A stretch of 64,000 nucleotides of DNA from Shewanella gelidimarina (GTDB lineage: Bacteria > Pseudomonadota > Gammaproteobacteria > Enterobacterales > Shewanellaceae): assembly GCF_023283945.1 (NCBI RefSeq), contig NZ_JAKIKW010000014.1, forward strand, positions 62,001 through 126,000, written 5' to 3'. Below, in pieces: positions 10,282 to 17,180 of the stretch. The notes below the pieces were generated by a model. It saw only the letters and a list, made by a program, of their open reading frames with translations. It was not told the DNA's origin and did not search any database. Position numbers and translations under genes: made by a program. The stretch's first letter is position 1, and each line of letters opens with the position of its first letter.

Positions 10282-10918
10282 ATTCCACCTCTTGCCACTT
10301 TAAGTCGACACAGGCCTTGAGGCCTTTTTGGGCATAACGCAGACGACTCTTAGTTGCTTCAAGTGTCGCGCCGGCAATATCGGCAATCGTGGCTGCGGTA
10401 AAGCCCATTTCAATATTGAGTAGAAACGCTTCTTTTTGAACATGGGGCAGATCTTTAACACAATTTTTGAGTAGCTGAGCCTTCTTCTGCTGCTGTAATT
10501 GTTGCTCTGGCGTGTCAATCGCACTGGCTAGCATTGCATCAGGATCTTGTTCAGTGTCATAAACGTCACTGAAACTACTCTCAGGCTTTTTAGCTCTGAC
10601 ATGATCAATAATTAGGTTATGGGCAATACGGTATAACCAGGTGGTAAACTTTGCTTTAGCCTCATAGGCAGAGGCTGCTTTAATCACCCGACTCCACGTT
10701 TCTTGGTACAGGTCTTCCGCAAGTTGCTTGTCGTAAATCTGCCGTACAAAATAGCGATATAACGGCGCTTTATGTTTGTTGTATAACAATTCGAACGCGC
10801 GAGTATTACCGTCTGCATATTGCAACATTAACGCTTGATCAGGATCAGCATCTAAAGGTTGTTCTACTGTGTGAGTGGGCTGTAACACACCAAGGTCCTT
10901 ACCAAAAATCTTATACAT
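10274..10918 (-). CDS. ECF-type RNA polymerase sigma factor
   Basis: Region 2 is clear (AFELLYNKHKAPLYRYF..., DLYQETWSRVIKA, FTTWLYRIAHNLIIDHVR), followed by an acidic linker and region 4 with LPHVQKEAFLLNIEMGFTAA and a recognition helix near LEATKSRLRYAQKGL. I favour the ATG at 10918 (MYKIFGKD, 214 residues); the frame stays open upstream to 11026, but those residues do not look like sigma sequence. No good ribosome site marks the start, so it is uncertain. The protein is coupled to the downstream probable anti-sigma gene. It most resembles general ECF (RpoE-like) proteins. Confidence 0.88.
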   Translation of the reverse strand: MYKIFGKDLGVLQPTHTVEQPLDADPDQALMLQYADGNTRAFELLYNKHKAPLYRYFVRQIYDKQLAEDLYQETWSRVIKAASAYEAKAKFTTWLYRIAHNLIIDHVRAKKPESSFSDVYDTEQDPDAMLASAIDTPEQQLQQQKKAQLLKNCVKDLPHVQKEAFLLNIEMGFTAATIADIAGATLEATKSRLRYAQKGLKACVDLKWQEVEYD

Positions 10919-11100
10919 TAAGTCTGCATCGGTGCAGGTTGTTTGTCTATAGCACGAATACGGAAATATAGTGCCCCAAGCAATGTCAGTGTTGCTCTCT
11001 GGCAAATGACAGGGCAATACTGCCAATGCATTAAATGATAACGCGCAGTAAAAATAGAGCCGGATTTATTGAGGAGGTTTACAGTGGGTGTGACATACAT

Positions 11101-11130
11101 AAAAAAAACCGCAGTAACATGACTGCGGTT
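11101..11130 (-). terminator. Rho-independent terminator of purE
   Basis: On the minus strand AACCGCAGT pairs with ACTGCGGTT (loop of six) and runs into eight T residues, 19 bases past the purE stop. Confidence 0.85.
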
Positions 11131-11148
11131 TAATGTGATTAGCGTTGT

Positions 11149-11652
11149 TTAAGCAAGCTTTGCTTGTAGCGCTGCATCTTTAGCTTGAACCGCTTCAGCT
11201 GACTTAGCACGCTCTTCTTTCACTGCGACAGCAAGTGCATCATCAGCGACGGCTAACATTTGCGCTGCAAGATAACCCGCATTTTTAGCCCCAGCGCTAC
11301 CAATAGCAACGGTTGCCACAGGCACGCCACCAGGCATCATCACTGTAGATAACAGTGCATCATGGCCTTGTAGTGGACCACAATCAATTGGAACACCAAT
11401 CACTGGGCGAGTAGTGATACCAGCAACGGCACCCGCTAGATGTGCAGCAAGGCCTGCTGCACAAATAAATACTTTACATCCACGCGCTTCGGCGTCAGTC
11501 ACGTAAGCATGAGTCGCCGCAGGTGTACGATGCGCCGAGGTCACTTTAGCTTCAAACGTAATGTTAAAAGTTTTTAATACATCTAAAGTTGATTGCATTG
11601 TAGGCAGGTCAGAATCAGACCCCATTAATACTGCAACAAATGGTTTGCTCAT
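11149..11652 (-). CDS. purE: N5-carboxyaminoimidazole ribonucleotide mutase
   Basis: Converts N5-CAIR to CAIR in de novo purine synthesis. Class I PurE features are visible: the phosphate-binding start [18 protein letters not shown] with the catalytic His, AGLAAHLAG and the GHDALLS segment. I chose the ATG at 11652 (MSKPFVAV, 167 residues) because GGAAGGAA sits eight bases upstream and the length matches the family (160-170); the frame is open further upstream. No purK lies beside it: a terminator follows directly, so the N5-CAIR synthetase must be encoded elsewhere. Confidence 0.95.
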   Translation of the reverse strand: MSKPFVAVLMGSDSDLPTMQSTLDVLKTFNITFEAKVTSAHRTPAATHAYVTDAEARGCKVFICAAGLAAHLAGAVAGITTRPVIGVPIDCGPLQGHDALLSTVMMPGGVPVATVAIGSAGAKNAGYLAAQMLAVADDALAVAVKEERAKSAEAVQAKDAALQAKLA

Positions 11653-11695
11653 TTTTATTCCTTCCGTAGGGCGGTACATTATTATATTTGCGCGC

Positions 11696-11725
11696 ATTAT
11701 AATGATAATAAGTGCAAAGAGTAAA
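11696..11725 (-). promoter_or_regulatory. Candidate sigma-70 promoter of purE
   Basis: On the minus strand TATAAT (11701-11696) is 18 bases downstream of TTTACT (11725-11720). It lies about 45 bases ahead of the purE start codon. No clear PurR operator was seen. Confidence 0.4.
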
Positions 11726-11812
11726 CAGGCTTCCCCCAAAGCCAATGCCGCAATTATCCCTAAGCTTTGAATGGACTGCAAATAACTTATTAGTACATAT
11801 GTATAACAAATT

Positions 11813-12196
11813 AATACGATAGCATCATAGCCGTTAATTTAACGCTGCTAATGCGCTTACAGCGAGCTAGACACTAGGTTTAATTACCTCCTGCGCATCA
11901 AACAGGCTGATAATGTATCATTTTGTAGAAGCTACGAAACCATGATGAGGCAAATAGGTCAATCAAAGGGTTTACGCATATATTGACGCTAATCGCTCGA
12001 AATATAACGGTTCTTCAATCAAACCGTTTTGTTAAACTTGCTCAAGACGCTGCCAACCAAATTTTTTATGCAAGATCATTTATTTCACCAAATTCGCTTG
12101 TTTGAAATGTTCTTTTTGCCTATTATTTAAGTTAGTTATGATTGATTTGGCTAAAGTGATTTTTAGTAACAGTATTTTTAATCTAAGTACCTTTGG
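11813..12196. other. Non-coding stretch between purE and the repeat element
   Basis: No open frame of useful length and no recognisable coding remnant. A hairpin AACGGTT/AACCGTT with a nine-base loop at 12006-12028, followed by TTGTT, looks like a plus-strand terminator without an upstream plus-strand gene. Confidence 0.4.
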
Positions 12197-12489
12197 CTAG
12201 GGGCTGTTGATCTTTTACGGTTGTTTTTGCCGCAGTTTATTGGCTATTTTGACAAGGCGGAGGCGATGTCGTTTAGTCATTCTCCACAAATAGCCTACAA
12301 CACCGTAAAAATAGCCAAGAAGCGCGGCCCTTTGGGTTCGTTTCAATGCTTTTAGTCTTTTATGACTAGAATGCGTTACGAGCTTTTCGCTTAGGTTGCT
12401 AAATCATCGCTCAAGCCTTGTACTAAATCATTATTCTTTACGGGAAAGAGTCGAACAAAAACTAAGCTCGAAAGATCAACAGCCCCTAG
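12197..12489. mobile_element. MITE-like 293-bp element with perfect 19-bp terminal inverted repeats
   Basis: The ends CTAGGGGCTGTTGATCTTT (12197-12215) and its exact reverse complement (12471-12489) match over 19 bases. No open frame fills the interior, so it cannot encode a transposase. Inside, TTTTACGG (12213-12220) pairs with CCGTAAAA (12303-12310), and TTGGCTATTTT (12240-12250) with AAAATAGCCAA (12308-12318), giving a nested fold in the left half. Both ends terminate in CTAG, compatible with a TA or CTAG target duplication. The element ends 61 bases before the cyclase start codon and may carry part of its promoter. The parent transposon family cannot be named from this window. Confidence 0.7.
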
Positions 12490-12550
12490 AGTCTTTTCAA
12501 GTTTTTGGATGCAACAAACAAATGGTTTGAACAAATAGAATAGGATATTC

Positions 12551-13765
12551 ATGTTGTCCATCAAAGATAGTTTAAAAAAGAAGAAAATTGATGCGCTGGA
12601 TTTAAAGACACATCTAGCTTTGCTCGGCGTGCCTTTACTCTTGCTTTTTATCTGTTGGATTATTTTCTTTAGTATTAGCGCAAATCAAAATTCAGTCGCA
12701 AATTTGCTCTTGATAAGTATTATCTATCTACTCGGTTACAGCCTAAATTACTATTTCCATCAAGGCCGGCTCAGTCGACTATGGGAACACCTACTGCAGG
12801 TAGTCCATGTTAATGAGACCACCTTTGAGTTAGTTAATATTGCTAACCAATATCAAGATGAAACCGCCTTTCTGAACGCGTTACTCAATAAAGCCGTTAG
12901 CTGTATTGACGGTGCTGAAATGGGCACCATTATCCGGGTTGAACATGATACAGGTTCCTTATCATTTGAGTCTGCTGTGGGCATTGATATTAACAAGCTC
13001 AGACAGCTCAATATCCATTTGGAACAATCTTTTGAATATCGGATAACAAAAGGTAAATGTGACCGAGTGGTGGTCATTGACGACATGGAAGCCATTAATG
13101 CTCACAGTTCGCTAAGCGCTTCAGATCAAGATGTCTTGCTTGAGGCACCCTCAATACCAATACGCTCGACACTATCAAGCCCAATTCATATCGATGGTAA
13201 GCTTTACGCAATGCTCAATTTAGACAGCGGTAAAGTAAAAGCCTTTAGTCATTATGATCGAAATCTGGTCGCGATATTGACTCATGAGGCGGCGAACGCA
13301 ATATCTCTTTACCAAAAAACACACAAAATCAATATGCTAGCTAACTTTGATAGTTTAACCGGTTTATATAATCGCCAGCGCTTTGAAGCCCTCGCTAAGG
13401 AATGGACCTTAAAGCCTCATTTTGGCAGTTATTTAGTATTAATCGATATCGATAATCTAAAGACCATTAATGATCACCACGGACATCAAGCCGGCGATGC
13501 CGCACTACAAAAGGTAAGCCGTTTACTGAAAGCTCAGTGGCACCAAAAGCAGTTAGTCGCCCGTTACGGTGGAGATGAGTTTATCGCCCTTTGCCATGGT
13601 CCATTAGAACGTATAGAAAGCGAGATCATTGCAATAGAGACTGACCTCAGTGAACAAGGCGCTGTCTCCTTTAGTTATGGAATTGAGCAATATAACGGCC
13701 AATGGAATAAAACCTTAAAGGCCGCTGATGAGGCAATGTACCGTAATAAACGGGGCAAAAAATAG
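12551..13765 (+). CDS. Membrane GAF-GGDEF diguanylate cyclase
   Basis: 404 residues. Two membrane segments lie near residues 24-46 and 51-68, a GAF-like domain spans about 95-255, and a GGDEF domain 260-404 carries an intact catalytic GGDEF at residues 340-344 plus the upstream DSLTGLYNR and DIDNLKTIND metal/nucleotide motifs. It should make cyclic di-GMP from GTP. The usual inhibitory RxxD site before the motif is absent: the residues there are HQKQ, so product inhibition is probably weak. No EAL domain is present. The ATG has an AGGA site six bases upstream. Confidence 0.9.
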   Translation: MLSIKDSLKKKKIDALDLKTHLALLGVPLLLLFICWIIFFSISANQNSVANLLLISIIYLLGYSLNYYFHQGRLSRLWEHLLQVVHVNETTFELVNIANQYQDETAFLNALLNKAVSCIDGAEMGTIIRVEHDTGSLSFESAVGIDINKLRQLNIHLEQSFEYRITKGKCDRVVVIDDMEAINAHSSLSASDQDVLLEAPSIPIRSTLSSPIHIDGKLYAMLNLDSGKVKAFSHYDRNLVAILTHEAANAISLYQKTHKINMLANFDSLTGLYNRQRFEALAKEWTLKPHFGSYLVLIDIDNLKTINDHHGHQAGDAALQKVSRLLKAQWHQKQLVARYGGDEFIALCHGPLERIESEIIAIETDLSEQGAVSFSYGIEQYNGQWNKTLKAADEAMYRNKRGKK

Positions 13766-14199
13766 CGATACGCAAATCCGTTTTAGTATTGTATCTAACG
13801 TTGCTGAGGTCGCTTTTTGCTCTCTTGCTTGCTCAGCAATCGTTTTTAAACTGCTATGAACATCTTGGCTAAGTCTGGATATTTCACATGATCGATAGTT
13901 AATGCTTGAAGTTGAAGTTGAAGTTTGTTGTCCCTGAATACTGTAGTTAATGTTGCAGGTACGGGTCAAGCTGTTGAAAAACAATGCCTATATTAGCAAT
14001 ATGTTTGCGATACCCGTTCACATTGCAATAAGCTTTATGTGCAACTTGTGATCATAATTATCTTGCATAAGAAGTTCTGACTTGAGGGCGTAGTCATGGG
14101 TTTAATTTTAATCGCTGCAGCAGAATAAAATTGATTTAACAAACTATCTACATAGTTATCGCCCAAAACAAAAAATATAGAGGGCGGGACATTTGCCAC
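13766..14199. other. Non-coding stretch after the cyclase gene
   Basis: No supported gene. A short triplication of TTGAAG occurs around 13907-13924. An 89-codon minus-strand frame overlapping the cyclase end lacks a ribosome site and recognisable domains and is treated as chance. Confidence 0.4.
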
Positions 14200-14233
14200 A
14201 AAAAAAGCCAGTCACACAATGACTGGCTTTTAA
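14200..14233 (-). terminator. Terminator of the SLT lipoprotein gene
   Basis: AAAGCCAGTCA pairs with TGACTGGCTTT (11 pairs, five-base loop) with A/T runs on both sides, so it can work in both directions; the minus-strand gene ends 33 bases away. Confidence 0.85.
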
Positions 14234-14265
14234 AAAAAATAATCAATTAATATGAGTCGAGTTAT

Positions 14266-14883
14266 CTACCCAAAAAACAATCGCCACAACCAAGATGAAT
14301 CAAGATCCTCTTCGCATTGTCTGTACTGACCCGCATAACGCTTAGAGCGATCGTCGACTTTTTTAGCGACTTTAATTAACCAGGCTTTTTGGTTATAAGT
14401 TTTACGTTTATAGCCGCCCCAGCCTTCATGATAATTTAGATATTGATTACGTGCGTCCCACTTAGACACCCCGTTAATTTTATTGGTCTTATAAATAAAC
14501 CAACCCATGAAATCCATGGCATCATCAAAATCACTGCGGCTTGACCAAGAGTTACCCGTCTCTCTCACATAGTCATCCCAAGTCATGGTTTTAGCCTGAG
14601 CATAACCATATGCGTCACTCGCTCTACCTGTCGGTATGAACCCTAAAAAATACTCCATTGGCGGCGCGGCATTATGTTTAAATGAGCTTTCTTGATACAT
14701 CATTGCCAGTGGAACGTGCACAGGTACGCCCCACTTTTCTCTGGTATTTTTGGCGGCGCTATACCATGAACGATTCTCTTGAAATATCGAACATAGATTT
14801 TCGGGATCTTTGGGAGGAGGAGTTGCGCAACCAGTTAAAAATGTTGCCAAGATAACAGTCGCAAGTAATGCAGGCCATTTCAT
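14266..14883 (-). CDS. Lipoprotein with lytic transglycosylase (SLT-like) domain
   Basis: 205 residues from the ATG at 14883, chosen because it begins a lipoprotein signal (MKWPALLATVILATFLTGC, lipobox LTGC with Cys19); codons upstream are in frame but do not make a better signal. The mature part has MMYQESSFKH with a candidate catalytic Glu65, DAYGYAQAK and LNYHEGWGGY, matching SLT-type muramidase motifs. Its likely role is cutting peptidoglycan glycan strands from an envelope anchor. It lies downstream of another lipoprotein gene and gshA on the same strand. Confidence 0.85.
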   Translation of the reverse strand: MKWPALLATVILATFLTGCATPPPKDPENLCSIFQENRSWYSAAKNTREKWGVPVHVPLAMMYQESSFKHNAAPPMEYFLGFIPTGRASDAYGYAQAKTMTWDDYVRETGNSWSSRSDFDDAMDFMGWFIYKTNKINGVSKWDARNQYLNYHEGWGGYKRKTYNQKAWLIKVAKKVDDRSKRYAGQYRQCEEDLDSSWLWRLFFG

Positions 14884-15006
14884 AAAAATTGATACCAACG
14901 GACAATAATAGCAAAGTGCTAGTGTCACATTGATAGCTTGAATATGCAATTGGGGTTTAATTAAATTGTGTTAAAAATCAGACAGTGAAACACATCATTG
15001 CAACGA

Positions 15007-15435
15007 TTATCGCGACGCAGGAAGCTCACAATTGTAGGACTCTTGTTGCCATACTTCTGGTTGCCAAAAGCCGCTATCTTTACCTCTATAGACTTTGTCG
15101 CTATTAAACTTAGCGGCTAAGTGATAGCGCGTATTGGCTTCTACGACCACGATCAAATCTTTTGGGGTACGAGATGCCAGCGAGACTTTTAAAGTCGGTG
15201 AATCGATTAACTCCGCCAGCGTAAAGCGGTGTTTGCCAACGCTAAGGCGATAATTAGGCTGAGAAATCACAGGTTTGCCATCGAGGTGGGTAACGACTGC
15301 TCGATAGATCCCAAGCTCTGGCTCAGGAGCCAAAAAGCTTGAGACGGTGCCACATTGATGACTGCTATCGGGTTGCGATGCGCAGCCAGATAGCAGTAAT
15401 ACCAACACCAACATAGAGGCGTTAAGCTGTTTCAC
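15007..15435 (-). CDS. Small lipoprotein of unknown function
   Basis: 142 residues with a clean lipobox (LVLLLSGC, Cys18). The mature domain looks beta-rich (YRLSVGKHRFTLAEL, VVVEANTRYHLAAKF), a pattern common in envelope proteins that I cannot assign to a family. The start codon is GTG, two bases past the gshA stop, so it is almost certainly co-transcribed and coupled with gshA. Confidence 0.75.
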   Translation of the reverse strand: MKQLNASMLVLVLLLSGCASQPDSSHQCGTVSSFLAPEPELGIYRAVVTHLDGKPVISQPNYRLSVGKHRFTLAELIDSPTLKVSLASRTPKDLIVVVEANTRYHLAAKFNSDKVYRGKDSGFWQPEVWQQESYNCELPASR

Positions 15436-15437
15436 CG

Positions 15438-17003
15438 TTATTGCTCGAAGTAATCAGCGAGAAATTGATCAAAACTAACTTCATCAAGCGCCTCACTCGC
15501 CGCTTGCTTGCCGAGTGACGTTTTTGCATCTTGCTCATACCGAGCCAACACAGAGTCGCTAATAGGCAGGTCTATAAGTTGCTGATGATATTGCTGTGCA
15601 AGCTCTTTCACCCAATGGCCGTGATCAACTTGTTCCTTTTGAAGCTTAGTCATGATCCGACCCGATAAAGTCTCATCAGGGTTCACGACCGCTTTATGCC
15701 AGTGCGCTAGAGCCTTTTGATACTCCCCCTCAACACCGTCATCAAGCAGTTCAGCAATCGAGCCTAAGTTAATAAATAACGTTTCGAGCCACTGTGTCAA
15801 CGAAATGTCGGCACCATTCTGACTCAGGACTAAGCCTGGTTTACGCCCTTCTAACACAACGGCTTGTAAGTTAGCTGAAATTTCAGCTTCTTCGGTTTCG
15901 TCGCTGTTGCTTGATGGTTGTAATAAACAATTAAGCAGGAACATATCCAAGAAACGAATTTGTGACTTCTCAATACCAACCGCGCTATAGGGGTTAACAT
16001 CAAGCGCCCTGACTTCAATATACTCAACGCCTGCACGCGCTAAAGATTCAGAAGGTTTCTCATTTCCTTTGGCGACTCTTTTGGCTCGTATAGGAGAATA
16101 AAATTCATTTTCAATCTGTAAAACATTAGCGTTAAGTTGACGATATTCGCCTTCGACTTTGACACCAATTTGGGCAAAGTTTGCAGATGGCATATTGATA
16201 GCGGCGTTCATGCCATCAAGGTAAGAAGATAGATTGTTATAACTAATGTCGAGGCTATCTTGTTCTTGATTGGTATAGCCTAAATCACTCATGCGCAGCG
16301 ATGTGGCGTAAGGTAAATAAAGCGTGCCCTTGCCAATTTTTTCGAACGGTAGCGTCGTCTTTTGATCTTTAACAAACGATCCGCATAGGGCGGGTGATGC
16401 ACCAAATAAATAAGGTAACACCCATACCAAACGGCGATAATTACGAATAAGGCCAAAGTAAGAATCAGAGATAAACTCTTCTTTACTCAACGCTTTATTA
16501 GATAATTCATAAAGCCGTGTCCAAAGATCGTCAGACACGGAAAAGTTAAAATGCACTCCGGAGATAATCTGCATGAGTGCGCCATATCGATAGGTTAATC
16601 CTTTACGATACAAACGTTTCATTTTGCCATTATTTGAACTGCCATAATCAGCAATCGGAATGTCAGCAACATCACCCACATAGCAAGGCATACTGACCGG
16701 CCACAATTGCTGGCCATTTAAGTTACGCACGCTATACGCATGTGTATATGTTAAATCTTCAACGAGTTCATCAATGTTTTCAAACACGGGAGTAATAAAC
16801 TCAAGCAAGGACTCACTATAATCGGTCGTGATCCGCGAATGCATTAAGGCAGAGCCTAATGCTTCAGGGTGACTATCCGTTGCTAAGTGACCTGTCTTTT
16901 CAATTCTAAGCGCTTCACGTTCAATGCCTCGCTGCATTGATTTTAGTGCTTGACGACTTGTCGGATCCGACAGATCCCCTACTAATTCATTGAATGATTT
17001 CAA
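15438..17003 (-). CDS. gshA: Glutamate-cysteine ligase, proteobacterial type
   Basis: Catalyses the first, ATP-dependent step of glutathione synthesis. The 521 residues match E. coli GshA (518) in length and layout: GIEREALRI near residue 26, TTDYSESLLEFITP near 58-71, and YIEVRALDVNPY around 330. The start appears to be TTG at 17003 (MKSFNELVG) since the next in-frame ATG would remove the GIERE region; only a weak GAGAA site precedes it. A 9-base inverted repeat (17041-17049 and 17105-17113) lies upstream, of unknown meaning. Confidence 0.95.
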   Translation of the reverse strand: MKSFNELVGDLSDPTSRQALKSMQRGIEREALRIEKTGHLATDSHPEALGSALMHSRITTDYSESLLEFITPVFENIDELVEDLTYTHAYSVRNLNGQQLWPVSMPCYVGDVADIPIADYGSSNNGKMKRLYRKGLTYRYGALMQIISGVHFNFSVSDDLWTRLYELSNKALSKEEFISDSYFGLIRNYRRLVWVLPYLFGASPALCGSFVKDQKTTLPFEKIGKGTLYLPYATSLRMSDLGYTNQEQDSLDISYNNLSSYLDGMNAAINMPSANFAQIGVKVEGEYRQLNANVLQIENEFYSPIRAKRVAKGNEKPSESLARAGVEYIEVRALDVNPYSAVGIEKSQIRFLDMFLLNCLLQPSSNSDETEEAEISANLQAVVLEGRKPGLVLSQNGADISLTQWLETLFINLGSIAELLDDGVEGEYQKALAHWHKAVVNPDETLSGRIMTKLQKEQVDHGHWVKELAQQYHQQLIDLPISDSVLARYEQDAKTSLGKQAASEALDEVSFDQFLADYFEQ

Positions 17004-17180
17004 AATCTTATTCTCTAGTACGTGACTTTAACCTAAAGCTCATGACAGTCAGACCTGCTTTAACTGACTAAACTTTCAAGTCATACCAAAATAGTCTTTA
17101 CGTCACTGTCATGACGATTATAGATGAGGTAACCCCATTAACTAGGATTACCTCTTGTATATAGGGTCTCCCCACTTACT

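Noticed and set aside
13715..13984. 89-codon minus-strand frame after the cyclase gene
   Set aside because: No ribosome site, overlaps a clear gene end, and the composition is not protein-like.
17041..17113. Nine-base inverted repeat CATGACAGT/ACTGTCATG upstream of gshA
   Set aside because: The arms are 55 bases apart with no T run; no known operator matches, so chance is likely.
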